Source: Diplonema japonicum (lineage: Eukaryota; Euglenozoa; Diplonemea; Diplonemida; Diplonemidae). Taken from it: a DNA stretch of 64,000 bases. The stretch lies in NCBI GenBank assembly GCA_964019335.1, contig OZ025649.1, positions 806,001 through 870,000 on the forward strand, given 5' to 3'. Shown here piece by piece: positions 10,613 through 22,200 of the stretch. The position numbers were made by a program, and so were the translations under genes. Below the pieces are notes generated by a model, which was not told where the DNA came from, did no database searches, and worked only from the letters and a program-made list of their open reading frames with translations. The stretch's first letter is position 1. Every line of letters starts with the position of its first letter.

Positions 10613-11533
10613 ATGCCAGGTCTTATACAAGGCAGCTGCTTGGCAGAGGGCGGCTTTGGGAAGGTTTACGAGGGGGTATATGATGAGAAGACACAGGTCG
10701 TGATAAAGAGAGGAAGACAGGTTGCCGAAGAAAAGGCAATACTTCAAAGCTTAATAGGAGCCACCGGGGTCATTCAGATGATAACGGACACGGGTGTCGA
10801 GGAGGGCGCCCTTGTTCTTGAAAGAATGGACACAGACCTCGGCAGCGTGATGAAGGAGAAACGGTTGAAAGAATGTGAAGTTCAGTGGATCGCAAAGGAA
10901 GTAACAACAGCACTTTCCGAGCTTGAGGAGCGTGGTATCTGCCATGGCGATATCAAGCCTTCCAATCTTCTTCTACAGTACAACTGTTCACCCCGCAGGA
11001 CTCTCGTGAGGATAGCAGATTTCGGATCGGCACAGATAGGGGGAAAGATCCCCAACACCATTTCACAGGGCTACCGCGCACCTGAGGCCATTATAGGAGT
11101 GAAGGAAAATGAGAATTGTTGGGAAGTAGACATGTGGTGCCTGGGTGTGACTCTTTATGAAGGCGTCTCTGGGTCCAACCCTTTCGATTGTGGTGCCATC
11201 ACAGCACTTTGGAAGATGTGTGAGATCGGTCGGCCTCCTTTCCCCAGGACTCTCTGTGGTATCGATGCCGAGTATTCTGAGACCTTTCACAACCTCTCCT
11301 TGCAGCGGGTAGATGCAGATGCGCTTATACTCGATTCTCCTCTCATTACGCAGCTTTTGTCGCTTACTGCTGCTGAGAGGCCGTCGCCTTCATCCTTGCT
11401 CACCTCACCGCTTCTTCAGGATGTCAAGCCCGTCACCATTCTTCAGGATATGACCCCACCTAGGCAACGGGGATCACTCCCCATTCAGGTGTCCCCACCG
11501 CCTGTCCTTCCTGACTACGGCCGGAGGATGTAG
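10613..11533 (+). CDS. small protein kinase with HGD catalytic loop
   Basis: A 306-residue kinase domain with little else. Motifs in order: glycine loop AEGGFGKVYEG (11-21), ATP-binding Lys32 (VVIK), likely helix-C Glu40, catalytic loop HGDIKPSN (111-118), metal-binding DFG (136-138), APE motif (156-158) and the subdomain IX pattern DMWCLGVTLYE. The Asp and Asn needed for catalysis are present, so it should be active. The Arg of the usual HRD is Gly, a change that frees many kinases from activation-loop phosphorylation control (established for RD versus non-RD kinases). The 40 C-terminal residues are Pro/Ser-rich and probably unstructured. I cannot place it in a named family. The ATG at 10613 is the first AUG close to the end of the A-rich leader; the frame is open upstream but only as Lys/Arg low complexity. 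Confidence 0.9.
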   Translation: MPGLIQGSCLAEGGFGKVYEGVYDEKTQVVIKRGRQVAEEKAILQSLIGATGVIQMITDTGVEEGALVLERMDTDLGSVMKEKRLKECEVQWIAKEVTTALSELEERGICHGDIKPSNLLLQYNCSPRRTLVRIADFGSAQIGGKIPNTISQGYRAPEAIIGVKENENCWEVDMWCLGVTLYEGVSGSNPFDCGAITALWKMCEIGRPPFPRTLCGIDAEYSETFHNLSLQRVDADALILDSPLITQLLSLTAAERPSPSSLLTSPLLQDVKPVTILQDMTPPRQRGSLPIQVSPPPVLPDYGRRM

Positions 11534-11600
11534 GAACATGGAACAGGGTATATGTACAGATAGATAGATTATTGCTTTTTTTTTTTTTTTATATATTTAT

Positions 11601-11970
11601 CATAGTATCCAGGGTTAACCGATCACCTTCGGGTTTTAAAACGGAGGTCTGGGAGACGAATACAAGGGTTATAAGTATGGTTGCACGCTCTCCTCCCGTT
11701 CTAATTATTGATTTTTGATTTCGCTCCTATTTAAACAGAAAAAAGAAGAAAAACCGCCAGAAAAAGGGAAAACCCAGCTTTTCAGGAAAATAATCCTTTT
11801 CTAAGTCGTTTTGATGCTCCCTGGGGTCGGCTTTGTGTATCTGGGGGGCCCGGGATACGAATAGAAGGGTTTTAAGCATGGTTGCATGCTCTCTCCTTTC
11901 ATTTGACGTCAGTTTAAAACCCGATTGTAATTAGAAACCCGCGGGTGATCGGTTAACCCTGGATACTATG
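11601..11970. mobile_element. MITE-like element with perfect 27-bp terminal inverted repeats
   Basis: The left end 11601-11627 (starts CATAGTATCCAGGG) is the exact reverse complement of the right end 11944-11970 (ends CCCTGGATACTATG). Weaker inverted similarity continues inward through the sequence CGGGTTTTAAAAC and its partner near 11913-11926. Both outer flanks read TAT, a possible 3-bp target duplication. Inside are two direct repeats of about 43 bp (11655-11697 and 11856-11898) sharing CGAATA.AAGGGTT and ATGGTTGCA. There is no coding frame, so it would be non-autonomous and mobilised by a transposase elsewhere. I see no second copy in the window. Confidence 0.75.
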
Positions 11971-12511
11971 TATTTAGATTTTGAGAATAGGTCAGGGAAG
12001 AGGGGGGAAAGAAAAATTACAAAGGGATAGGTCAGGGAAGAGGGAGACGAGGGGGGAAAGAAAAGGGAGGCGCCGCAGGAAACGAAAGAAAGCCCGCGTT
12101 TTTTTTCATTGTTCAGAGAAAGAAAAAAGAATTAAAAAAAAAAGAGTCTCAGAAAGCGAGATGACAGAGGTACCCTCTGTTCCCCAGCCCCCCTTTTTTT
12201 TTCCCCCTTATTCTCCCTTCCCTTCCATCCCCTTCCCTTTTCTCTCTAATTCTTTTTTTAAATCTTTTGTTGTTTGTGCCGCAGTTTCTTTCTTTTTTGT
12301 AAACAGCCAAAAACAGAAACATCATTTGCTCTTTGTTTTCATAGCTGTTGCACTTCTAGCATGCAACTCGTTGAAAAGGATTACCCCCTTTTTTTTCTTC
12401 CTTCCTCTTCCTTCTCTTTTCTTCCACCTCTCATCTTTCATTGCTTGCTCCACCAAGCATACCATATCCTCTACCCCCGGCACCCATGCAGTGTTATAAC
12501 TCGACAAAAAA
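11971..12511. other. intergenic and leader of next gene
   Basis: Purine-rich then pyrimidine-rich, with a duplicated 15-nt block GATAGGTCAGGGAAG-like sequence at about 11986 and 12027. A long pyrimidine tract (12180-12480) ends in CATGCAG with AG at 12489-12490, a good SL acceptor 21 nt before the ATG. Confidence 0.5.
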
Positions 12512-14098
12512 ATGGCAGAGATCAAGGAAGCAGCCGACTTACCACCCGTTAGCCCATCTGAAGGTTACAGTGAAGTGGCTTACGGGGCTATGGGTGATCA
12601 TGTGCCGCCTCCGCCCCCACCCCCGCCTGCTGAGTACGCAGCGCCTCTTGCCGAGTATGCAGCACAGCCTGCCGAGTACATAGCACCCCCTGAAACGCAG
12701 GGGTACGGTGAGGCGGGTCAGCCACTGCAAGTGATGGGCGGCTACGGTGATGTTGTTTCTCCTACACCTGCGGCTCCGCCTCTGGAGGCTGTCATGGGTG
12801 CTGCGGCAAGGAACCGGGACATGTTGATGTCGGAAGCCCCGCACGTAGCTGCGCCTGTTGCCAGCGGTTCCTACCAAGTGACAGTGACCCCCACAGTGGA
12901 CGACATGCCCCCCCGAGGGACTAAGGTCACCGTCACACAGCTCATCTCCAACTACTCCCTCAACGGCAAGTCGGGCACTGTTGTCGGCTACAGGTCAGAC
13001 GGCGCTGTCCTCGTAGATGTCGACGGTGTGCTCTCTGCGCCCCTGCACCCCTCGAACCTCATCTGGGGTGACGATGCTAACATCCCCATTCCCAAGCCTG
13101 ACTTCATGCAACCCAAGATGAACATCACCGAAAGGAACGGTGTCTGCCTCATAAGAGTCAAGCCCCCCAGACGGCGCCGTGACACAACCACCTGCTGCCC
13201 GTCTGCGTCATGGGGCGACATGACTTTCTTCAAGCACATCGGTTGGGTGTGGACCAGCATGTTCGCGTGCATCGTGTCCTTCCCGTTGTCCGTAATCCTG
13301 CTTTTTTTCTCGCCTTTGTTCTTCTCACAGAGTGCCATTGGGTGGAGGTGGTTGGCACACAGACACCTCGACATCCTCCTCTCTGGGCACCCTCCCTCGC
13401 GAGGTGCCATTGTTACGCACCCCACTGCGGTGATGGAGCACGGGTCACGGGTGTCGTACTTCATGTCAGGGCACACGTGGAGGTGCTTTGTGTATGTGAC
13501 TCTGTTGGCACTGCCGTTCAGCTTTGTGACATTATTTTTCACGATGATGTGTGTGCCGTTTGGGGTGCTGATGTGCTGCAGGCCGTTGTTCTGCTTCGGT
13601 GCAAATGTAGTGTATGGAGCACTGTGGCTGGAAAGAAGCGTGTGCCTGGGGATGGTGGGCCACGTCATGTGCGAGTACAGCCTGGCTGAGATGGGCGACG
13701 CTGAGCTTCAGCAGGGAGAGGCCACTGTGGGGGGAGTAGTCGATGAGGTGACACCTGTGCTGACAAGCGACGGGCAGAGCAATGGCATGCAGAACTCATG
13801 GCTGTCACAGCGCCAAAGGAGCCAAGAGGAGCTCATGTCAGTGGAAAAGTTTAACAACTCCTACCTCAGGCTCTTTGGCACCATTCCGAGACTTCAGGAC
13901 ATCACGATTGAGCCTCCCCGTGAGCCTGGCAGGGGCCCTCGCCACTTCATCACTGTCGCTGATGCCATAAACGATTCACAAAGGTTGAAGCTTGTTAAGG
14001 CATACAAACAGGCTTTCTCCACTATGTACGTACACATCGTAGACCTCGAGGAGCAGCAGAGGCAGGAGGGTACCGACTATTCTGCACTTTATTCTTAA
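12512..14098 (+). CDS. proline-rich multi-pass membrane protein, unknown function
   Basis: A 528-residue single-exon protein. Residues 30-60 hold a poly-proline run and three AEY.AP repeats. Residues about 133-185 form a small beta-type segment (GTKVTVTQLI....GKSGTVVGY....VLVDVDG) reminiscent of KOW/SH3-like folds. A basic patch (RRRR near 219-223) and a Cys-Cys pair lead into hydrophobic segments at about 245-272, 323-347 and 349-372. The C-terminal 140 residues are soluble. One AT/T-rich stretch within the first membrane segment looks like an intron (GTCCGTAATC to CACAG, 43 nt), but removing it would break the frame, so it is read as coding. ATG 12512 lies 21 nt after the acceptor at 12489-12490. 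Function not assigned. Confidence 0.8.
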   Translation: MAEIKEAADLPPVSPSEGYSEVAYGAMGDHVPPPPPPPPAEYAAPLAEYAAQPAEYIAPPETQGYGEAGQPLQVMGGYGDVVSPTPAAPPLEAVMGAAARNRDMLMSEAPHVAAPVASGSYQVTVTPTVDDMPPRGTKVTVTQLISNYSLNGKSGTVVGYRSDGAVLVDVDGVLSAPLHPSNLIWGDDANIPIPKPDFMQPKMNITERNGVCLIRVKPPRRRRDTTTCCPSASWGDMTFFKHIGWVWTSMFACIVSFPLSVILLFFSPLFFSQSAIGWRWLAHRHLDILLSGHPPSRGAIVTHPTAVMEHGSRVSYFMSGHTWRCFVYVTLLALPFSFVTLFFTMMCVPFGVLMCCRPLFCFGANVVYGALWLERSVCLGMVGHVMCEYSLAEMGDAELQQGEATVGGVVDEVTPVLTSDGQSNGMQNSWLSQRQRSQEELMSVEKFNNSYLRLFGTIPRLQDITIEPPREPGRGPRHFITVADAINDSQRLKLVKAYKQAFSTMYVHIVDLEEQQRQEGTDYSALYS

Positions 14099-16286
14099 GA
14101 AGCTTTTTTTTTTTTTTTTTTTTGTTAGGTTGGCGTTGTTTTATTATAGGAACCCTCAGGGACTGACTCTTTTTTTTTTTCATTAAAAAAAAAAAGGAAA
14201 AGAAGAATGAACAAAAGGAAAAATGAGAGAAAGAAGAAGGAAAGAAGAAGAAAAAGAGGTGTCCAAATTCAAGATTTCTTTTTTAACGGCTTTATTTTTT
14301 CTTTTTTTCCCATTCCCCCCTCCCCACAGTAAAACTCTGGCTGGTGTTTTTATTTTTTTTTATTTTTATTATTATATTTTTTACTTTTCCTTTTTTTTTC
14401 CCCTTTTCAAAATTGAAAAAGACGACAAAAAAAGAAAACCCCTCCCCTTGCATGCCTCTTCGTTTCCTTCTTTTTTTTTATTATCTTTTCTTGGGAATAT
14501 TGAAATACGTCTCCTTTTATGGGGTAAAGATCGCCCGGGAAGCAAAAGCAGATAAAAGGAAAACAAAAGGAAAAAGAATGAGTTTAATGCAGCAAAATGT
14601 TACTTATCCTTTGGAATCCCCCCCCCTTTTTTTTTTCTTTACCGCCACAGTAGGTCCAGGTTTAAGGGGATGGGGGGATGGAAGAACTGAAAAAGAAAAA
14701 GCCTTTTTTTATTGTGAGAATATGAAGAAAAAAAAAGAGAAGAAGAAGGTGGAGAAAGGAGGTAAACTACAAGAAAGATAAAAAAGAACAAAAAAAAAAA
14801 ATAATGAGGGAAAAGAGTCAAAGTTGAGAATAAACGAAAAGAGCAGAAAATAAAGAAAAGGGCATATCGCCATCCATTCGTACCCACTGCGAAAAAAGAA
14901 GAAAAAAAGAAGCAAATAGCAGAAATTCATTTCCTCTCTCCCCTCTCCCCCCCCCCCCCCCCCTTTCCCCTTTTCCCTTTCCTCTTTTCTCTCCCTTTTT
15001 TTTGTTTTTTTTTCCCTTTAAGCCCATCTCGTCTTTTCTTTTTTTTTTTCTTTTTTTTTTTCTATAAAAACAGGCTTTTTTTTTTTTGCCTTACCCCCTC
15101 CCCTTCCGGGCCTTTTTATCCCCCCTCCTGCTTTTATTATTTTTCCGATTTTATTATTTTTTTTTTATGTCCCTCTTTTTTATTTTTATTTTTTAAAGCT
15201 GGATCATGCAGCTCAAGCAACTCCCTCTACTTGTGTTGTCCTCTTGTCGGTATTTCGCGTCATTGTTCAGCCAGAAATGCAGGGGGGGGTTTTTTTTGGA
15301 GCTATTTCTTCTTTTTTTTTTTCCTTCCCCCACCTCATAGTCCCGTAGATTCTCGCACTACGTTCACTGCTATGTCATCTAGGAGAAGGCTATGCCACTG
15401 AATAAAGGGCGGAGAGGAGGGAAGAAAAGAGGAAAGAGAAGAAACCAAAGAGATATGAAGGTTAAATGTGTGCTAGCTCCATCTTTCTGTCTCTTCGAAA
15501 AAAAAAGAAAAAAAAGAAATAAAAGAAAAGAATGTCCTGTTTCTTCGTATTGTTTCGTCCACCCCTCACCTGGTGAGGACGAAGAAATAGAGAGCGAAAA
15601 GAAACAAAAAGAAGAAGAAAAAAACATTTCGTCCCACTAACTTACTTATTTTTTTTATAATCTAAAAGGATATTTCCTCTTTTCAATTTTTTTTTTTTTT
15701 TTTTTTTTTTTACTACTGCAAAATAGTTTTTACATTTTAGACAGTGCGGAAGAGAGGTGCAGGGGACCAAGAGGGGAAGGTGTGGGAGTACTAAGAGGGG
15801 AAGGGGTAAGAACCGTAAGGTCCGCCCTTATGATCATATTGCCACTCTTGGCACACTTGGCAAGGTAAACACCTCCGAGGTACTAGTTTACCATATTAGA
15901 AAGCAAAGGGGTTTCCATAGTTGAAGGCATGCTGTGTGTGTTACTATATATTTTTTTTCTTCTTCCCTCTTCCAAGTGTGTGCAACGAAGGAGCGCTTTA
16001 GCCGCTTGTCCCACCCCTCTCCCTGCGGCACCCCTTCCCCTCAGAATCTCTTTCTCTCTGTTTTTTCATTTGTTTTTCTTTTTGTTCTAAACGGAAATGC
16101 TGCCAAGAAGCGATTGAAAGAACAGGCCCCATTGGCGTCTAGCTGAATACGAATACTCCCTCCTCCCTCCCTCTCCGCTCTGACAAGGTGCTAGGCAAAC
16201 ACAACAAGACACCGAAGCTGTCTCTCTGAGCAGAATGCTGACACCAGCAAAGAACTCAACACCCAACAAACAGGAGGGAGGGGCAG
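14099..16286. other. 2.2-kb low-complexity intergenic region
   Basis: T-runs (14105-14123, 25 T at 15687-15711), purine tracts on the + strand and a C-run near 14946-14963. The stretch 15720-16280 is more balanced (for example TACCATATTAGAAAGC), but I find no frame or RNA gene there. Acceptor candidates for the next gene are CAAACAG at 16272 and GGGCAG at 16286; the latter would leave no leader at all. Confidence 0.5.
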
Positions 16287-19200
16287 ATGAATCAGGAGGA
16301 GATCCTCCAAGAGGTAGATGGGATCTTGAGAGGTTTCGGGAAGGAGAAATATCTGAAGAAGGGAGAGAGCGTGGCAGAAGCAGAGCAGCGGCAGTGCGGG
16401 TCGCTAGTTGTCCTTCTGGGCCTCATCTCTGAGCACGGTGCACGATATGAAGTGGTCCTCAAGGCAGGCCGGCGGCTGTTGGCGAAGGGAAAGCCGTCAT
16501 ATGTACTGCGCCTGCTCGACACCCTGCAGGGCATTAAGATAGACAGGAGGGACCTGTACGTGCAAGGCAGGTACCTGCACCATGTGTCTCACTGCTTCCT
16601 TCTCTCCGACCGCGACCGCTTCTTCCATAACAAGCAGACCATCCAAGGGTACCTCTCTCATCTGAAGGAGATCACCTCCTGCATGGCGCTTCTCTTCGAC
16701 ACTGACGAGGCTCATTACCACGTTATCTATAACGGCACTGTCTACCTCTTTGATCTTTGCCGCACTCTCCTCAAGCACGGTTTTGCGAAGGAGGCCGTTG
16801 TGTTTCTTGCCTTTGCTGCTCAAAGTTGCGAGTGCACGCTGCTCGCTCAGGTGAAGTACCTACAGTGGCGTGTGCGGCTCTTCCTCACCATCGGTATCGG
16901 CTACGAGGCGATGCAGGACATCGACGGTGCTGCGACCGCTGTCCAGCACGGCCTGACGCATGTGCAGGAGCTCCTCGCCCTCGAGCAGTCTGACGCTGTC
17001 CCGCCCTCTGCAGCCACCCTGGCCACCATCCAACAGTCCAGCGTGGACCTTCAGAGCTCGTTGTTCAAGTACGCCGTCGTGAAAGTCGACACCAGCTCTT
17101 CGGAGGAAACCACAGGTGCCCCACCTGTAAAGGGTAAGGGCGCTCCTTCTGCTTCCATCACTGCAGACTCCTTAAAAGCTCTGCTAGAGACAACTGTCCC
17201 CGACGCCTCTCCACTGCAGCATGCGAAGGCACTGCTTGTGGCTGCCTCAGCCGAGTCTCTCCAGGGCACTGTGACAGTCTCAAGGCAGACCGCGACACTC
17301 CTCTTAGGCCTAGTGGAGCCTATACTCGAGAACGTCAACGGGGACGGGACCGAGCGGGATTTCTCATCACTTGTTTCCTGTTTCTGCTCCCTTCTTTACG
17401 GGTACGAAGAATGGGACCTCTTCCAAAAGTGGTGCCCTAGGGCTGTAATGGATCCTACTCTCGAGCTGCAACAGGTGCTTGGCACTATCAAGCAGAACGA
17501 AGAGGGCGGCGGGGTTCTGTGGGAATGTGTGAAAGCCAAAAACATCCTTCTGAGTGGTGGTGTGAGCGACATAGTTGTGATCGAGGGTGGGCTGTACCTA
17601 TACAAGGTGCTGACGAAGGGCGGCGATGATCTGGTCATCAAGGAGCTCTCGGGCGATGGTTTCCTTGTGTTAGAAGCGGTGCTCACTGCTATGGTGGGAG
17701 TTGGCTACTTTGATGTGATATTCTTAACAGGGTTAGCGCTTGCTACAGTTAGGTGGTGCGAGGCTGAGGCTGCCAAGTGTGAGGGGACGGAGAGAAGGGC
17801 GTACTTGCAGAGACCTCAGAAGTACCTCAAGCCCCTCCTTGAGATGGTTACCCTCCGCCGCACTCTTGCACTGCACAACACAACAACAGAGGACTCCTTA
17901 TTGTACAAAACACTTGCAGTTCGACATGTACAGCTTGAGGACTGCTCCGTCCGTCTCCAGATGGGGGTCGGGATATGCGATCTACACCAAAGGATAAGGC
18001 GCCAGCACAAGTCGCGTTTAGAGATCTTGCGGACACGAAAAGAACAGACACATATATTTGGGGGGCTTAGTGCTAAGGAGGTCTCAGTCATGCGCCATGA
18101 GGAGAAACAGTCGATTCTCCCTCCTGTCATCAATACTGAGGTGGAGCAGCGGATTTTGCAGGAGCGTCGCAGCGACCCGTGCTTCACTGCAGTGGCACAG
18201 ATCGTGATCAGTGGCTTTCGAGAAGATGTAAAGGAAGCTCACAAGTGTTTGGAAAGAGCGCAAGATACGATTGAGGCTATTGGTGATTCTGTGGTAAGGA
18301 ACATGCTCTGGGCCATGTTGGCGCGGAAGTCTTTGGAGCTAAAGCACTACGCTCTTGTTGCTGTGGTTTCTGATGTACTTAGGTCGCAATATGTTCATGT
18401 AGCTGAAAGGACTCTAGAGAGCTCCGACATCCCTGCCACTCCCATCTGGGCGGCTTCGCCTCTGAGCCTCGACGTGCTGAATATGGACGCCATTACACTT
18501 ATCCCCACTCCCCTTGTCGAGGAGGTTGCAGCTGCTTTCATTGCAGCCGCAGATGCAAAGTCTTTATGTGAGACACTTCCCCATCTCTATAACGACGACC
18601 CCGACCAAGGTTTCGATCCCTGCCGCTACCGTGTAGTTGCTGTGCAGTGGAGCCGCCTCTCTTCTGCCAGCATGCTTATGATAGCCTTCCTCCTCGGCTC
18701 TACCACAAAGTACGAGTCGCTCATTGTAGGCTGCTGCCACAAGCTATACAATAGCCTCATCCCACTTCTTAAGACTGCTGCACAGCACCCTTGCTTGTTG
18801 CGCCCCCTGTGGTGCATGTTACAGGGGCTTAGTACGTTGAAGGGTTCGTTTATCAGCACACCGTCCTACCAGTCTCTTGTGATCCGTATCTTGCATGATC
18901 TGTTAATGTGCTGCAGGGGGTTGAAGGATGTGTCCGGTCTGAGTAAGGCCTGTCTCGTGCTGTTCCGGGAAGCGTGGCTATCTGTGAAAGCTAATCCGGT
19001 GCCGCACATCAAGCAACGAATGGCAAAGAGAGTGAAATATAAGACATTGTTGAAGCTAGACAATAATGAAGATGCTGAAAAAGCACCAGCTAAGAAGGCA
19101 CCTGCAAAGGACAAGGGCGAGGTGCAAGGTAGCCTGAACCTGGTTCCTGACCTGACACCAAGCGTCGAGGACACGATGCCTTTGGAATACATGGAACTTC

Positions 19201-22200
19201 TCGACATCCTTATTTTAGAGTTCCCTGAGATGGCCGCACACATGCTCACCTTGCACGAGGAGCAAGCGTGGCTCCCCCCAATCTACGCGACTGTAGCTGC
19301 TACAATCCGCACGTCCCCCCAGCAGGCCTTCGATGACTTGCAGGCCCACAAGGCTGACCCACTGTACCCAAAGTTAGTATGTTTAGTGCTAAGCGTGTGT
19401 CTGCAAACGCGGCAGCCGAAGGTAATATCTCTGATTGAGACAGCTCTGCATGCTTTGACTGAGAGGAAGAAGGCACTACAGACACTGCAAGAGAGCGTCA
19501 TCTCACCTCTAGAGGCAACACTTCAGGGGCTTAAGGGTGGCGAATCTAATAGTGGCGCGCCGCCCGCGAAAGGCGCAAAGAAGAAGTCTGCTGGGGAACC
19601 TGAAGGTGATGTTACGAAAGAAAAGAAGAGTGAGGCGATGATGAAGTGGGCATGTCTCACGATGATCAAGAAGAAGTTGCTCCTTGTGCTCAGGGATCTG
19701 CGGATACAGGTCAGCATCAGTGACACGCCGTACCGCGCGAAGCTCAACGAAATGGCAGGTGTTGTGTACTTCGAACTTGCTGAGGAGAAAAAAGCAGAGA
19801 ACGGCCGAGAGAACCCGGATGCCCCTATGACGGAAGAACACTGGGTCAATGAGGTCCAGTGTGTCAGGTCTCTGTCGCGCTCAATGGTTTTGTACGCACG
19901 GCTCGAAAGGTGGAAACAGGTGTACGCCACAATGATAGCCCTCATGAACGCCGTCCATGCGTTGTTCCCTGGCATAAAGCCAATATTGGCACTCCCCGCC
20001 AGCGCCACCTCCAGTGAGCCCACCCAGCAGCCTCTGCCAGGGCTAGCACCGTATATTGATACAACAAAGGTGCAAGGCAAGGATGGCATTGCTCAGTGCG
20101 TGAAGGACATAAGGTCTGCTTTCGTTCAAGTGGTCAACCTGTGTGAGGGGCTCTGCTGTGGGACTATAGACTTCTCGTTGTTCCTCGACACTATAGGTTT
20201 CGCTGGTGTGGAGGCCTCGTACTCTGTCCTAGACATCCACAAGCGGCTGTCTACGGCGGCGGTACTGCGCGTTTGCTCTCTGTCCAAGGGTGCGGCAGCG
20301 CTTGCGGAAGCACTGCAGACTGACAGCATTGCTGCTCTCACTACTGCATCACAGCAGTTGTCCCCTCAGGAGTTCTCGGCACGTTCTCAAATCGAGCAGG
20401 AGCAGGAGGAAGATCGAATCAAAATCACGCAACAAAGTCAGCCTGCAACTCCAAAGGAGACTGATCAAGCAGACACCGACCAGAAGGACAAAGTGTGCAA
20501 CATCCAACGTGTGGGTGGTCTTCAGTATTGCACGGTGCGCACTGCTGAGGACTTGGACTCGGTGCTCACTTGCGCCATGGCGGGCACCGGTGGGCACTTC
20601 AGGTTGGTCACGGCGTTCCCTTCTAACATGTACGATGCGCTCAGCGGTGTTGTGGTGAACGTTGCAGAGGTGGCTGAACTGACGCGCACCAAACACCAGA
20701 ACGGCGAGCTGATGATTGGGATGTGCACAGCGCCACGCAAGGTTGCTGCTGCGATGCAAGCACTCAAGTTCTGCGATGCTACAATAAGCTCTGCGGCCGA
20801 GAAGGTTAAGGGCCGGCGGAGTATCTGTGTATCCGACTTCGAGAAGTGCAACTATTCCCTCGTGCTTCACAACATCCATAGTGGGCAGGACATCAAGGGC
20901 CCCGATGCCGACGGTGAGATAGGTGTCGACTGCTATTTAAAGTACATCGTCGTTGCTCCTAAACAAGGAGGTCTCCTGAAGAAGAGAGAGACTGCAGCTG
21001 AAGCGCAGCGTGCAATTAGCGACGGTGTGCTGCAGTCCCTCGACGACCTCCCGGCGAGGCTGGGTTCCGTGAGTCTTGACTGTTTGCTCGATTTCACGCA
21101 GATGTGCATGACAGTGATGCAATATGGTAAAGAATTTTCGTCGCACCCAGCAGCTGCTGTCTATGGTGAAAGGATCAATTCACTATTCCTCGGTAAGTAC
21201 GCAGGCAAGCTAATTCCACTGGTTATGTCATACCAAGCAGCTGTTGGCAGAACAATGAAAGAGAATGCCGAGGTTATGTTAGAGGTTCACAGGGACACAC
21301 CAAGAGCTGTGGCTTTGGTGCGAGGCGCTGAGATAGCGTTGGAGTCCTATAAGGCCTCGACAGCATGGGAGCAGGTTGCGATAGAAGTGGCCAAGGAGCG
21401 AGAGGGGAAGGGTGGAAGGGCCACGACCATTGCCTCAACAAGCAAGTTCTCACGGTCGACTGGAGGGGGGAAACGTTCTTTTTTGAAGAACGAGTACTAT
21501 CGCGAGGTATCAGCGAGATACACTGCAGCGTACAGCTTCCTTCGCCAGAAGCACCTAACACTTCCAGCAATGAACGTTGTGAGCGTCTTCGGACAGTTCC
21601 ACAAGGATCACATGCAAAGCAAGGATGCGGCTCGATGCTGGCAGGATGGTGTGGACATAGCTTTTTCCGCTGTCAACACTTGGCAGCGATGGAGGACACT
21701 CACTGAGGAGGTGCCTGGTGAGCCCTCCTTGCTATCCCGTCTTGGCACACTGCGTATATTGCTGTCCATTGTATTGCTGTACAAACTAGCATCACAGTCG
21801 CTTGTCACGCATCAGGCAGCTGCTTCAGAGCACTGTCTTTTTGCTGCTAAATTGTGCAAGATTGTAGTGTCGGGGTGCCTGTCGCAGCCCATTAGAGAGT
21901 ATGATTTCTGCAGGCATTCTGTGAAGGAGGTACTCATCGATGCTGATGTGTTCTCGGGACCTCTCGGGGTTGATGGGAAGCAGTTGGTATGCACATTCAT
22001 ATCACAAGGAACGCTACATGACAGGTATACGCCTTGGCCTACATTACAGACTACTGCCAGAAGATAGGGAACAGTTTGATGTCCCTACCCGCCGCAGCAC
22101 TCATGGAGGTTGTAGCGGCAGAGACTATAAGGAGGTATGCCTTATTGCATTGTCGCACCACCGACAGTGTCGAATATGTGATCCTCGCCAGGTGCCTTAG

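Noticed and set aside
13289-13331. Possible 43-nt intron in the proline-rich membrane protein
   Set aside because: GT..CAG borders are present, but removal breaks the frame and the region reads as a good membrane helix when translated.
22025-22049. 25-nt intron candidate GTATAC...TTACAG in the CFAP54-like gene
   Set aside because: It joins exon 1 to the wrong frame; the 38-nt intron 21987-22024 gives the long downstream frame.
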